DNA of 21,537 bases from contig DDLV01000149.1 of NCBI GenBank assembly GCA_002340325.1, forward strand, positions 1 through 21,537, in the 5' to 3' direction. The DNA is from Glaciecola sp. UBA2563 (lineage in GTDB: Bacteria; Pseudomonadota; Gammaproteobacteria; Enterobacterales; Alteromonadaceae). Shown one piece after another: positions 1-8,816 of the stretch (its first letter is position 1; each line of letters starts with the position of its first letter). The notes beneath the pieces are model-generated. The model was not told the origin of the DNA, did not search any database, and saw nothing but the letters and a program-made list of their open reading frames with translations. Position numbers and translations under genes: made by a program.

Positions 1-11
1 CGCGAGCCCGA

Positions 12-57
12 GCGGACATGGATGTTGTTAGCGTCTTTTACCTGTAAACATGTCCGC
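12..57. repeat. Inverted repeat at window edge, possible dispersed palindromic unit
   Basis: Perfect 9-bp arms GCGGACATG (12-20) and CATGTCCGC (49-57) enclose a 28-nt loop. The left arm runs into ACATGGATGT (16-25), a small dyad centred on GG. The same CATGGATG core occurs in the palindromes of the repeat near 19500, so this may be a relative of that family; the relation is an inference from a short shared core. It is non-coding and the element may continue beyond the window edge. Confidence 0.45.
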
Positions 58-67
58 AGCTAGCATA

Positions 68-130
68 CTTGCATGTACTATCAGCGCTTGAGCATTAGCA
101 TCTACGCATAATTGCATGCACTATCAGCGC
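68..130. repeat. Imperfect direct repeat, 43-bp period
   Basis: The 20-mers at 68-87 and 111-130 match at 18 of 20 positions (both hold TTGCATG, one T/C change, then ACTATCAGCGC), offset by 43 bp. Similarity continues weakly after each copy. The pair lies just downstream of the apaH stop on the minus strand, with no protein-coding potential seen. Its function is unknown. Confidence 0.5.
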
Positions 131-143
131 ATCGTCATTTACA

Positions 144-971
144 TCAAGTTTGTGCTTGGACTACTGTTAGTTCTTCATCGTGGAGATTCATAAGCGTCAT
201 TTGGTTTCCCCACACATAGCCTGTGTCGAGACCTATTAATCGACTATTTCTTCTCATGTGGCGTGACATATAGCCGTTGAGGCTAGCCCAGTGTCCAAAA
301 ATTATTCGATGAGCTGGTGTCAAATTGGGGTTGTCAGCGTGAAACCAGGGGTTCAAATGGTAAGGTGCTAAGCTGGGGTGACACTTTGTCGTAAATTCTA
401 ACCTTAACTCCTGCGTTAAATATCGCATCCTTGTCATCGCATTTATGATGAAACGATGCTCGTCCGATTCATTCATACCGGGATGCCAAACGTCAGGATC
501 GTTCCCATACATCGATGTCAAAAACGAAACAACATTTTCACCTTGCAGTTCCATTTGGATGCGTTCAGAAAATTTGAGGGCTTGTTTAAACGACCATTTT
601 GGATATAGACCTGCATGCACAATAAGTGTTTTTGGTTTTATTTTGATCGCTAATGGTTTTGTTAACAGCCAGTCGATAATCGAAGAAAAGGATTTATGTC
701 GAATGAGGCTTTCCAGATGATCGTTTGGTTTTGGTTTTCGAATGCCGTGCGCAATGGCAATGAGATGCAAGTCATGGTTACCCAATACGGTATCAAAGCT
801 ATGCCCCATATCCTTTAACATCAAGACAGTGTTTAGTGAGTCTTCACCTCTTGCGACAATATCACCAACGGCGATAAGTTTATGCTTGTCAGGATTAAAC
901 TTGGCTTTATTTAAAACAAGCTGAAGACCTTTATAGCAACCTTGGATGTCGCCAATGACAAACGATTTCAT
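144..971 (-). CDS. apaH: Symmetrical bis(5'-nucleosyl)-tetraphosphatase ApaH
   Basis: The product hydrolyses Ap4A and related dinucleoside polyphosphates to two nucleoside diphosphates in the cytoplasm, and in enterobacteria also removes Np4 caps from RNA. The 275-residue protein has the metallophosphatase signature in order: GDIQGC (7-12), GDIVARG (36-42), GNHDLH (64-69), His119 in VHAGLYP, and a late GHW motif. Length fits the family. The start is 4 nt after the apaG stop and is preceded by a poly-A/T stretch with no Shine-Dalgarno, so translation is probably coupled to apaG. It is the last gene of the lptD operon seen here; folA, which follows apaH in Escherichia coli on the other strand, is not in the window. 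Identification is secure. Confidence 0.97.
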   Translation of the reverse strand: MKSFVIGDIQGCYKGLQLVLNKAKFNPDKHKLIAVGDIVARGEDSLNTVLMLKDMGHSFDTVLGNHDLHLIAIAHGIRKPKPNDHLESLIRHKSFSSIIDWLLTKPLAIKIKPKTLIVHAGLYPKWSFKQALKFSERIQMELQGENVVSFLTSMYGNDPDVWHPGMNESDEHRFIINAMTRMRYLTQELRLEFTTKCHPSLAPYHLNPWFHADNPNLTPAHRIIFGHWASLNGYMSRHMRRNSRLIGLDTGYVWGNQMTLMNLHDEELTVVQAQT

Positions 972-975
972 TTTT

Positions 976-1359
976 TTAATTTAGCTTATTGGGTACTGCT
1001 AGTGTGAACACGGATATTGGTGCTTTGATTTCTTCTTTTTCTGGTGTTTCAAATAGATAAAATCCTTGCATTGTCCCAACTTCTGTTTTGATCATCGAAG
1101 CACTTGTATAAGTAAACGTATCTCCAGGCGATATAAGCGGTTGTTTCCCTACCACGCCTTCTCCCTGCACCTCAGTCTGATCACCATCGCCGTTGGTTAT
1201 CAGCCAATATCTGCTGAGTAATCGTATGTCAGCGGGTGTATCATTTGTTATTGCGACGGTATAGGTGAAAACATTGACTACTTCGTTGTCGTCTGTTTTA
1301 TCAGATATTCCCAAGTACTCCGTTGATACATCTATTTTAATGTTTTGTTGTTTGTTCAT
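976..1359 (-). CDS. apaG: ApaG (CorD) domain protein
   Basis: A 127-residue protein of the ApaG/DUF525 family, an immunoglobulin-like beta fold known from enterobacterial ApaG/CorD and from eukaryotic F-box proteins. Recognisable features are the N-terminal DVSTEYL stretch, the FTYTVAITNDT strand, the SRYWLITNGDG segment with the following EVQGEGVVGKQP, and GTMQGFYLF, all conserved landmarks of the family. The biochemical role is not firmly known; corD mutants were linked to cobalt resistance and magnesium efflux. The start lies 23 nt inside the 3' end of rsmA, and the stop is 4 nt before apaH, the usual rsmA-apaG-apaH arrangement. The family call is secure and the function is not. Confidence 0.96.
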   Translation of the reverse strand: MNKQQNIKIDVSTEYLGISDKTDDNEVVNVFTYTVAITNDTPADIRLLSRYWLITNGDGDQTEVQGEGVVGKQPLISPGDTFTYTSASMIKTEVGTMQGFYLFETPEKEEIKAPISVFTLAVPNKLN

Positions 1360-2146
1360 ATAGATTTGCCAAAATAGCGTATTCTGCCAATGAAAGATCC
1401 TGCGCTCTTACGTTTGGGTCTATGTCCGACTGTGATAACTGTTCAACCGTCAATACACTTGAAAGACTGTTTTTTAGTGTTTTGCGTCGCTGATTAAATG
1501 CAATTGAGACAATTTTCTCAAGCGCTTTTACGCTATCAACTTTTACTGGAGGAGACTGATGCGGAAGCAAACGAATGATAGCAGATTCCACTTTAGGCGC
1601 GGGTTTAAATGAATGAGGGGGTACCATTAGAACAGGTAGCGCCTGGCAGTAGTAAGCACACATGATGGATAGACGTCCATAAAGGCTATCGCCAACGCCA
1701 GCGCATAACCTTTTAACGACTTCATACTGTAGCATGAAGTGCATATCCTCAATTACATCAATCTGGTCAAACAGATGAAATATCAAAGGCGTCGAAATAT
1801 TATACGGTAGATTGCCGAAGACTCTGATTTTAGAATCACCATTTGTTAGTAGAGATGAGAAGTCCACACTCAGTACATCTGCCTCTATAACGGTAAGCTT
1901 CTCTTGCAAAAAAGGATGTTGTCGAAGCCTAGTTGCTAAATCTCTATCCAATTCAATACATGTCATGTTTGAGATTAATTCTGCTACAGGTTCCGTTAGC
2001 GCACCAAGACCTGGACCGATTTCGACAATATTCTGTCCGACTTCTGGCGCAATAGCACTTACGATTTGATCGATAATATACTCATCATGGAGAAAGTTTT
2101 GGCCAAATCGCTTACGCGCCCGATGCCCGAGGTGGCGTTTGCTCAC
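1337..2146 (-). CDS. rsmA: 16S rRNA dimethyladenosine transferase RsmA (KsgA)
   Basis: The enzyme uses SAM to dimethylate the two adjacent adenines in the helix 45 loop of 16S rRNA (A1518/A1519 in E. coli) during late 30S assembly. The 269-residue protein starts with RKRFGQNFLHD (11-21), the family signature. It has SAM motif I VEIGPGLGALTEPV (41-54), acidic motif II with E65, D90 in EAD, and the catalytic motif IV NLPY (112-115). The C-terminal helical domain has FNQRRKTLKNSL. ATG overlaps the pdxA stop by 4 nt (ATGA) and the 3' end overlaps apaG by 23 nt, so it is translated in a coupled operon. Loss of KsgA gives kasugamycin resistance in E. coli. Confidence 0.97.
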   Translation of the reverse strand: MSKRHLGHRARKRFGQNFLHDEYIIDQIVSAIAPEVGQNIVEIGPGLGALTEPVAELISNMTCIELDRDLATRLRQHPFLQEKLTVIEADVLSVDFSSLLTNGDSKIRVFGNLPYNISTPLIFHLFDQIDVIEDMHFMLQYEVVKRLCAGVGDSLYGRLSIMCAYYCQALPVLMVPPHSFKPAPKVESAIIRLLPHQSPPVKVDSVKALEKIVSIAFNQRRKTLKNSLSSVLTVEQLSQSDIDPNVRAQDLSLAEYAILANLYEQTTKH

Positions 2147-3129
2147 GTACTTCTCTTGGCAAGATCGATGGCGGTTTCAAGTGCTCTTGCCATACTTCCG
2201 ATATTCGCATTACCCGTGCCTGCAAGGTCGGCTGCTGTACCGTGGTCGACGGATGTACGGATAAAAGGAAGCCCCAAGGTTATATTTACGCTATTTCCAA
2301 AGCCCTTAAATTTCAGCACTGGCAATCCTTGGTCGTGGTACATCGCAAGTACGACATCTGCGTCTTCCAGATACTTTTCATGGAATATCGTATCCGCTGG
2401 CAGTGGCCCTATAATATCAAGCCCTTCGTTGCGAAGAATATCTAATGTGGGTTTCATCACTAGATTTTCTTCTTGGCCTAAATGGCCGTCTTCGCCAGCA
2501 TGCGGGTTCAAACCGCACACATAAATCCGAGGTTTGGAAATACCGAATTTCAATTTAAGGTCGGTATTCATGATTTTGATGACTTTATCGAGGCGTTCGG
2601 GGGTGATTGCCTTAGAAACGTAAGCGAGAGGGATGTGAGTAGTGGCAAGACAAACCCTTAAGCCATCGGTGGCCAACATCATGACGACATCTGCGGTATT
2701 GGATTGTTGCGCAAAAAACTCTGTGTGACCACTAAACGAAACGCCCGCTTTATTTATAGTGCCTTTGTGAACAGGCCCTGTGACAACAGCATCAAAATCC
2801 CCTTGGATGTTTTGGTCGCAGGCCATACGCAGGGTCTCGACGACATATGCACCGTTTTCTACATCCAACTTCCCTGGTTCTACAATTGTCGCAACAGGTA
2901 TATGATGGATAATCATTTCGCCTGGCTTTTGGATATAGTCCATCCCAGCTGTGTATGGCAACATCTTTATTTTGTGTCGAAGCTGCTGCGCGCGCTGCAA
3001 CATCATCTCTGCATCAGCGTAGACTACTATCTGCGCATCCCACTGCTGTTGCGCCAGTTCGACCATAAGATCAGGGCCAACCCCTGCAGGCTCACCTGGG
3101 GTTACAGCAATTCTTGGTAATTCACTCAT
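2143..3129 (-). CDS. pdxA: 4-hydroxythreonine-4-phosphate dehydrogenase PdxA
   Basis: PdxA oxidises 4-phosphohydroxy-L-threonine with NAD to the amino ketone that PdxJ condenses with deoxyxylulose phosphate, in the DXP-dependent vitamin B6 pathway. The 328-residue protein opens with ITPGEPAGVGPD-like residues (8-20). It shows SGHTEFFA (133-140) and the three metal-binding histidines H165 (TTHIPL), H210 (LNPHAGEDG) and H265 (MYHDQG), placed almost exactly as E. coli H166, H211 and H266. SVDHGTAADLAGTGNAN (293-309) is the C-terminal signature. A strong ribosome binding site, AGGAAG, overlaps the surA stop 8 nt upstream. Its end overlaps rsmA by 4 nt. Identification is secure. Confidence 0.97.
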   Translation of the reverse strand: MSELPRIAVTPGEPAGVGPDLMVELAQQQWDAQIVVYADAEMMLQRAQQLRHKIKMLPYTAGMDYIQKPGEMIIHHIPVATIVEPGKLDVENGAYVVETLRMACDQNIQGDFDAVVTGPVHKGTINKAGVSFSGHTEFFAQQSNTADVVMMLATDGLRVCLATTHIPLAYVSKAITPERLDKVIKIMNTDLKLKFGISKPRIYVCGLNPHAGEDGHLGQEENLVMKPTLDILRNEGLDIIGPLPADTIFHEKYLEDADVVLAMYHDQGLPVLKFKGFGNSVNITLGLPFIRTSVDHGTAADLAGTGNANIGSMARALETAIDLAKRST

Positions 3130-3137
3130 TTTTCTTC

Positions 3138-4427
3138 CTACGATTCTAATACTTCAATGTACGCTTTGTCTCGTAGTTCGCGAAGCCATGCATCTGTCTC
3201 TTCCTGAAATTTTCGATTGAAGATGAGTTGAGACGCTCTATCTTCTTTGCGTTTTTCTGTAGCATCCATTGTGCGCCTATCGATGAGTTGTATAAGGTGC
3301 CATCCGTGTTGTGAACGCACTGGTAAACTGTATTCGTCTTGTTTTAAAAGTGCCAGAGTATCGCGAAACTCAGGTACATATACATCTGGATCAGCATATC
3401 CTAATTCACCTCCGCGAAGCGCAGAGCCCGGGTCTTCAGAATGTTCTTTAGCTAATTCAGCAAAATCAGCACTACCGTCCATTAGTTGTTGTCTAAAATC
3501 TACGAGCATGTCGTATGCTTTCTCGTCACTTAGAATTATAGAGGGTTTAATCAGAATATGACGTGCATTAACTTCTTCTACTTCAACAACTTCAATGCCT
3601 CGAGTATCCATTATTTTAAGAATATGAAAGCCAGCACCTGAACGTATGGGGCCAATGAGTTCCTCTTTTGCTTTTCCATCTACAGCTTCAGCAAATAACG
3701 TTGGCATTGAGTTAATATTCATCCACCCCATATCGCCGCCATTTAATGCCTCTGAGCCAGAAGATGAACCGATAGCGAGGCGGGAAAAGTCCGAACCATC
3801 ATTCAGCAGGTCGATGATACGCTCGGCCCGTTCTCGAGACTCTGATATCTGTTTATCATCGGCGCCGCTTGGAATACCCACTAAAATATGTCCTAGTCGA
3901 TACTCTGCTTGCGTTGCACCTTGTTGTTCAAGTAATTCAACCAATGTTGAAATTTCTTGTGGCGTAATATAAATGCGTCGACGCACATTCGCACGGCGTA
4001 CTTCGCCCATAATAAGTTGTTTGCGAACCTGTTCGCGATAGGTTTCGTAAGTCAAGCCTTCTAACGCGATTTGTCTTCTGAACTGTTCCGGTGTTGCGCC
4101 TTGTTGCTGTGCCATATTGTTAATCGTCTGATCAAGTTGGGGGTCGCTTATTTGGATACCCATTCTCTCTGCCATTTGCATCTGCAAGCTCTCAACAATC
4201 AGCCGTTCAATCGCTTGTGTTCTCAATGCACGCTCGGAGGGTAACTGCTGACCTTCTGCTTGCGCAGTTGATTTAACGTTTGCCACCAAGTCTGTAATTT
4301 CGCTTTCTAAAATTACACCTTGATCAACAATTACCGCTACTTGGTCCAACAATTCCTTTGCAATCAGCTGACTAGAAAATGCGATTAATAACGATGCCAA
4401 AAACCATTTATGTAAAACTTTCATCAT
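3138..4427 (-). CDS. surA: Periplasmic chaperone/peptidyl-prolyl isomerase SurA
   Basis: SurA escorts unfolded outer-membrane proteins across the periplasm to the BAM complex; LptD, encoded just upstream, is one of its best-known clients in E. coli. The 429-residue protein has a Sec signal peptide with cleavage probable after A23 (QLIA/KE), the N-terminal chaperone helices (24-165) with DQVAVIVDQGVILESEI, and two parvulin domains at about 176-275 and 286-384. Both parvulin domains have the typical GGDMGW / GGELGY turn and the GFHILK / GWHLIQ end. The C-terminal helix completes the chaperone core. Two adjacent ATG codons occur; the first is given, the second would remove one residue. It lies 19 nt after lptD in the same operon. 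Confidence 0.97.
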   Translation of the reverse strand: MMKVLHKWFLASLLIAFSSQLIAKELLDQVAVIVDQGVILESEITDLVANVKSTAQAEGQQLPSERALRTQAIERLIVESLQMQMAERMGIQISDPQLDQTINNMAQQQGATPEQFRRQIALEGLTYETYREQVRKQLIMGEVRRANVRRRIYITPQEISTLVELLEQQGATQAEYRLGHILVGIPSGADDKQISESRERAERIIDLLNDGSDFSRLAIGSSSGSEALNGGDMGWMNINSMPTLFAEAVDGKAKEELIGPIRSGAGFHILKIMDTRGIEVVEVEEVNARHILIKPSIILSDEKAYDMLVDFRQQLMDGSADFAELAKEHSEDPGSALRGGELGYADPDVYVPEFRDTLALLKQDEYSLPVRSQHGWHLIQLIDRRTMDATEKRKEDRASQLIFNRKFQEETDAWLRELRDKAYIEVLES

Positions 4428-4446
4428 GTAAATACTTTTTTGCTCT

Positions 4447-6669
4447 CTAATTTAATAAAAAGGGCTGGCGATAACCAAACAACCCTTGCTGTAGCATATC
4501 TATTTTACTACGATTTCGCTTGTTATTGCTAAGCCCTCTAAACACAAACTGTAAAGCAATACTTGAATCAAACTCATTGAGGTCACGAATACCTTGATTA
4601 TTAAAGCGAGTTGCCAGACGCCGCTGCATGGTTAGACGAACTGCCCAACAGCAACTCTCGTATTCAAGACCAATAAAACTCTCAGAGGTTCGTTCTAATT
4701 CGACATCGCGATAATAGCGGCCCACCCAATGCCAATTCTCACTGAGCGGCCAACTGGCAGAAACACCGATTTGGTTTATTTTCTCGTCAGATAAATCTCT
4801 TATGTAGCGGTGGTTGAGTTGAATTAACTTATTTTCATCAAGCAGGTATTCCGTCGAAAAACTACTTCTGTCGACCTTATCCGTCGTTGCACTTACCTGA
4901 ACATCCGTATGTAAAAACCAATTTTGATTGATTTGCCAGTCTATTTCAGCTGCAACTGCTGAGCGATTGGTTGTTCTAAAGCTGTCTTGTAACCTTGAAT
5001 CTTCCAAATATACAATTTGACCAATACTGGCGACAAAGACTTCGCGGTTACTTTCGTCGATCAGTCTCGATGTTGCACCAAACGTAAATTGATTGTTGTC
5101 ATTGATACGGTCAAGTCCTGTGAACTCTTGCCCCCTGAATAAGTTACTAAATGTAGTGAGCAACTCAGTAGTATCATACAGACCAATGTTGGATTGGTCC
5201 TCGAAGCTAGTGAATAAATACTGCGCCTTTGGCTCAAAAGTTAGCATATACTTACCGGCTGGACCAGACTCAGGCCGTTCAAAGAATAACGAGCCAAATA
5301 AACGCGCTTGACCTATAGTACGGTTTACCGTTTCTTCTAGCTGCGATTCGTTGTCTGCAATATCCTGATTGTAGAAAGTGTGCATCACTGTCGCCTCCGC
5401 CATCAACTCGCCCCACGCACGTTGATACGGAATATTGATAGAAGGCGCAATATGCGCGCGTGCGGCGTCTGGCAGTAAGTTGCTTTCATTGTCAAAGTAG
5501 GCAACTTCTGAATCCAGTGTAAAATTCATCCAATCGGTTAATGCTGACGTGTAGGAGAGTTTTGCTTCTGGCATTGCTCTGTAGTTGGTGTTAAAACTGC
5601 CCAACGTTGTAAAGTCCTTAACAAACATTGAGAAGTTAAGGTTTTCATCATAGAAAAATACGCCCAACTTTTTGTTTAGGTGAGTGTCTGCTTGATTGAA
5701 ATAATCATTTCCTAAATCGACAATGTAGTTGTCGTCACTGATTCCGTTTATATCAGCCAGTATTGACCAGTTTTTAGAAAGGCTTCCTTGATGTGTATAG
5801 CGATAGAAGTAGCGCTCCTCATCATCATTGCGATCAAGATCGTTTGGCAAATACTCAAGCTGCAGTTCGCCGGCATGGTTTTCTGTTAAATAACGCCACT
5901 CATTTTTTAGCTGTAACCCTCTATTGGTCATATATCGAAGGCTAATGGTTGTGTCTAAGTTAGGTGCGATATTCCAGTAAAATGGTTGTTCATATTCTGC
6001 TCCAGTACTGCTTGAACTGCTGAATTCTGGAAATAATAGCCCCGTTTGTCGTTCTGTGGTGATTGGAAAAGCAAAGTAGGGAAGATAAAAAATTGGGATG
6101 TTACCAATATAAAATACGGTATGTTTAGCTTCTCCAAATGGCTTATCTTTGGCAATGCTGATTTCACTGGCATTAATTTTCCAATCTTCACCGCCTTTCG
6201 GGCACGTCGTAAAGCTCACATCTTCAAGCAACACGCCTCGCTCTTGTGAAATGGATAAAACTTCTGAGTTACCTCGGCCATTAACACTGCTTAGCTGATA
6301 TTCAGTTGACTCCATCTGCAGCAATTTTAATTCTGCATTGAGTTCAAGCCCACTGCTTTGCACTTTAATAACAGGGTCTATGTAGTCAACTTTACCTTCT
6401 GCTCTAATAAATTGACCATTGTTTTCTATAATGGCTGAGTCAGTTTGAATAAGTCTGTCTGGCGTAGCAATTTCCACATTGCCCACAAAGGTTGCTAATT
6501 GATCTGATATAATTTGTGTGGCGTCCGAATTCACATGGATTTGATCTTGCGGCATCAATTTCGTTTCAAATTGATACACATCCACCTGGCATGTCTGTGC
6601 TGAATTGGCATGTGCGCTAATAAAGAGCGTACTAATTAAAAATATAGGCGAGTATATGTGGTGCTTCAT
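4447..6669 (-). CDS. lptD: LPS-assembly outer membrane protein LptD
   Basis: LptD is the outer-membrane barrel that, with lipoprotein LptE, inserts lipopolysaccharide into the outer leaflet. The 740-residue product has a signal peptide (cleavage probable after A24, ANSA/QTC), an LptA-like periplasmic beta-jellyroll (about 45-150, with the FVGNVEI and IENNGQFIRAEGKVDY repeats) and a long C-terminal beta-barrel domain beginning around 200 (IPIFYLPYFAFPIT). Four cysteines, C27, C156 and the adjacent pair C673-C674, match the arrangement of the two interdomain disulfides of E. coli LptD, so disulfide-dependent maturation is expected. There is no clear Shine-Dalgarno before the ATG. It is first in the operon with surA, pdxA, rsmA, apaG and apaH, and divergent from djlA as in E. 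coli. Confidence 0.97.
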   Translation of the reverse strand: MKHHIYSPIFLISTLFISAHANSAQTCQVDVYQFETKLMPQDQIHVNSDATQIISDQLATFVGNVEIATPDRLIQTDSAIIENNGQFIRAEGKVDYIDPVIKVQSSGLELNAELKLLQMESTEYQLSSVNGRGNSEVLSISQERGVLLEDVSFTTCPKGGEDWKINASEISIAKDKPFGEAKHTVFYIGNIPIFYLPYFAFPITTERQTGLLFPEFSSSSSTGAEYEQPFYWNIAPNLDTTISLRYMTNRGLQLKNEWRYLTENHAGELQLEYLPNDLDRNDDEERYFYRYTHQGSLSKNWSILADINGISDDNYIVDLGNDYFNQADTHLNKKLGVFFYDENLNFSMFVKDFTTLGSFNTNYRAMPEAKLSYTSALTDWMNFTLDSEVAYFDNESNLLPDAARAHIAPSINIPYQRAWGELMAEATVMHTFYNQDIADNESQLEETVNRTIGQARLFGSLFFERPESGPAGKYMLTFEPKAQYLFTSFEDQSNIGLYDTTELLTTFSNLFRGQEFTGLDRINDNNQFTFGATSRLIDESNREVFVASIGQIVYLEDSRLQDSFRTTNRSAVAAEIDWQINQNWFLHTDVQVSATTDKVDRSSFSTEYLLDENKLIQLNHRYIRDLSDEKINQIGVSASWPLSENWHWVGRYYRDVELERTSESFIGLEYESCCWAVRLTMQRRLATRFNNQGIRDLNEFDSSIALQFVFRGLSNNKRNRSKIDMLQQGLFGYRQPFLLN

Positions 6670-6882
6670 CGAGTTTATTTTGAGGAGGATTAATGCTCTT
6701 TTTTCTGTTTTATTTTGACACTTTTTATTTATAACTTTTTAAATGTATCACGCCACAGAGTTTATAGGTTAAGCAGAGATAAACCAAATTATAATGTAAG
6801 AAAAAGACTTATGTAGCTACTTTCTGCTGTTCTTACGCAAAGAAATGATAGAAATTGGGCGAATAATAGATAGGAATTACAA
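6670..6882. promoter_or_regulatory. Divergent lptD / djlA promoter region
   Basis: This AT-rich 213-bp gap between the two divergent start codons must hold the promoters of the lptD operon (minus) and djlA-xerD (plus). I cannot assign -35/-10 pairs with confidence. On the plus strand a perfect GAGGAGG (6682-6688) stands 4 nt before an ATG (6693) that opens only a 13-codon frame. The djlA ribosome binding site is AGGA at 6872-6875. In E. coli sigmaE promoters drive lptD; I did not find a convincing sigmaE box here. Confidence 0.5.
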
Positions 6883-7734
6883 ATGGGGTATTGGGGAAAG
6901 GTTATTGGCGCAATTATTGGCTTTGCCATTGTGAAGTTGCCAGGTGCTATCCTGGGACTTGTTATTGGACATTTTTTTGATGTTGCGTATAAAAAAGAAT
7001 TCTACCGACAAGGCGGGTTTGGAAGATTCTTTGCAAAGGTAGATGAAATAAAAAACGACGCGGTTTTCTTCCATGCGCTTTATTCAGCGCTTGGGCATAT
7101 CAGCAAAGCAGACGGACAGGTAACCAAAGCAGAGATCGAAGTCGCATCGAAGTTAATGGATGAAATGCGACTACAAGGCAATGTAAGGAAAGAGGCGCAA
7201 CAAGCATTCAGAGAAGGGAAGGCACACGATTTTCCTCTGCAAGATATGTTAAAGGAATTCAAGCAGCAGTGTCATGGTAGGACAGATATTCTGCAAATTT
7301 TCCTGGAAATACTCATCACTGCAGCCTTTGCTGATGGCACACTTTCCCAACCAGAAAGACAGGTATTACAAAACATTTCAACCTCATTGGGGTTTAACAA
7401 CAAGGATTTGCAGTTTCTGATTGCAAGTTATGAAGCTGCTCAGCGTTTTCGCAGCTCTTACAAAGGATACAAAAAGTACAACGATCAACAATCAAAACGC
7501 AGCTACGCAAGCGGCAAAACAACACTAGAAGATGCGTATAAGGTGTTAGGTGTTACTAAAACTGCTGAGGATAAAGCTATTAAACGGGCTTATAAGAAAT
7601 TGATGGCGCAAAATCATCCCGATAAACTACTTTCAAAGGGGTTACCGCAACAAGCATTAGATATGGCAAATAAAAAGACGCAAGACATTCAAGCCGCGTA
7701 TGAGCTGATAAAAGAAAAGCGCGGATTTAGCTAG
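6883..7734 (+). CDS. djlA: Membrane-anchored J-domain co-chaperone DjlA
   Basis: DjlA is an inner-membrane DnaK co-chaperone whose J domain faces the cytoplasm and stimulates DnaK ATPase. The 283-residue protein has a glycine-rich N-terminal membrane segment (about 5-33, GKVIGAIIGFAIVKLPGA), a TerB-like helical domain (about 55-185, with ALGHISKADGQV and AAFADGTLSQPE repeats), a polar linker, and a C-terminal J domain (about 214-283) with the invariant HPD at 245-247. The glycine-rich transmembrane dimerisation segment is the family hallmark. The ribosome binding site AGGA lies 7 nt before the ATG. It sits opposite lptD, as in E. coli, and 9 nt before xerD, probably in one transcript. Identification is secure. 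Confidence 0.96.
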   Translation: MGYWGKVIGAIIGFAIVKLPGAILGLVIGHFFDVAYKKEFYRQGGFGRFFAKVDEIKNDAVFFHALYSALGHISKADGQVTKAEIEVASKLMDEMRLQGNVRKEAQQAFREGKAHDFPLQDMLKEFKQQCHGRTDILQIFLEILITAAFADGTLSQPERQVLQNISTSLGFNNKDLQFLIASYEAAQRFRSSYKGYKKYNDQQSKRSYASGKTTLEDAYKVLGVTKTAEDKAIKRAYKKLMAQNHPDKLLSKGLPQQALDMANKKTQDIQAAYELIKEKRGFS

Positions 7735-7743
7735 GTTAATCAG

Positions 7744-8640
7744 ATGGTCAGTGATATCGAGTTGATCGATGAGTTTTTAAACATGCTATATTTTGAGCGA
7801 GGCTTAAGTGATAATACAATAAGTGCATATCGTACCGATTTGCACAAATTCGAAGCATTTCTCACCAAATTTACTCACGTGACGTCACTATTGCTTGTTA
7901 CCACTGATGATATTCAACGGTATCTCAAGGAGCGAGTAAAGCAAAAGTTATCTCAACGCTCTACATCAAGGTTTTTGAGTACACTGCGAGCATTTTACGC
8001 TTATCAGCTTGAACAACAGCTTATTTCGGCCACTCCCGTCGCTAACATAAGCAACCCAAAGTTACCCCAGTATCTGCCAAATACGCTGTCAGAATCTCAG
8101 GTTAACGCACTTCTTGATGCACCTGATACTGAAAAACCTATTGAAATGAGAGACAAGGCGATGCTGGAATTGCTTTATGCAACTGGTGTAAGAGTGTCTG
8201 AGTTGGTTAATCTGCAAATGCATGAAATGAGCCTTGTACAAGGCGTTATCCGCATAATCGGGAAAGGCGGCAAAGAACGATTAGTGCCAATGGGCGAAAA
8301 TGCACAGGATATTCTTGCCGATTATATAAAGTTTGCCAGACCGGCGTTACTAACTCGTCCGACTAATACTGTTTTTCCAAGTAAACGCGGCAGCACTATG
8401 ACACGTCAGACCTTTTGGCATAGAATAAAGCACTATGCAAAGGTTGTTGGGATTGAAGCTGATTTGTCTCCGCATACATTACGACATGCATTCGCCACAC
8501 ATTTGTTGAACCACGGCGCAGATTTGCGCGTTGTGCAGATGCTTTTGGGACATAGTGATTTGTCGACGACACAGATTTATACGCATGTTGCAACGCATCG
8601 ACTTGAGACATTAGTGCATCAGCATCATCCACGAGGGTAA
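7744..8640 (+). CDS. xerD: Site-specific tyrosine recombinase XerD
   Basis: XerD acts with XerC at the chromosomal dif site, under FtsK control, to resolve chromosome dimers before division. The 298-residue protein has an N-terminal SAM-like core-binding domain (1-105, with ERGLSDNTISAYRTDL) and a C-terminal catalytic domain. All catalytic residues are visible: R150 (ATGVRVSEL), K174 (GKGGKERLVP), H244 and R247 (HTLRHAFATHLL), H270 (LLGHSDLSTTQ) and nucleophile Y279 (IYTHV). XerD rather than XerC is indicated by length, by sequence flavour (YFERGLSDNTISAYR) and above all by the dsbC neighbour, as in E. coli xerD-dsbC-recJ. An AGG element overlaps the djlA stop and supports the start. Confidence 0.95.
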   Translation: MVSDIELIDEFLNMLYFERGLSDNTISAYRTDLHKFEAFLTKFTHVTSLLLVTTDDIQRYLKERVKQKLSQRSTSRFLSTLRAFYAYQLEQQLISATPVANISNPKLPQYLPNTLSESQVNALLDAPDTEKPIEMRDKAMLELLYATGVRVSELVNLQMHEMSLVQGVIRIIGKGGKERLVPMGENAQDILADYIKFARPALLTRPTNTVFPSKRGSTMTRQTFWHRIKHYAKVVGIEADLSPHTLRHAFATHLLNHGADLRVVQMLLGHSDLSTTQIYTHVATHRLETLVHQHHPRG

Positions 8641-8816
8641 AAAAGAAGTATATATTGGAATAATAGACGCCATAACCACACAACTTGGCGTCAGGTGAAA
8701 TTTTCTACACGCAATCCGGTCTACTCTATGTAATGTTCTATTTTACGTAGACGATATAGATCAAATGGTCGCTGGCCATTTAAAACATTTTATACCTTTA
8801 GGGGACAGAATTTTTA
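8641..8816 (+). promoter_or_regulatory. xerD-dsbC intergenic region with hairpins and dsbC ribosome binding site
   Basis: Two weak stem-loops follow xerD: GACGCC/GGCGTC (8666-8671 with 8687-8692) and CTATGTAA/TTACGTAG with one wobble pair (8726-8733 with 8743-8750). Neither has a T-run, so neither is called a terminator. A wobble-containing dyad ATGGTC-GCT-GGCCAT begins at 8765. TTATACCT before 8800 could be a -10 element. AGGGGA at 8800-8805 is the ribosome binding site for dsbC, 11 nt before its ATG. The 176-nt gap suggests that dsbC has its own promoter. Confidence 0.35.
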
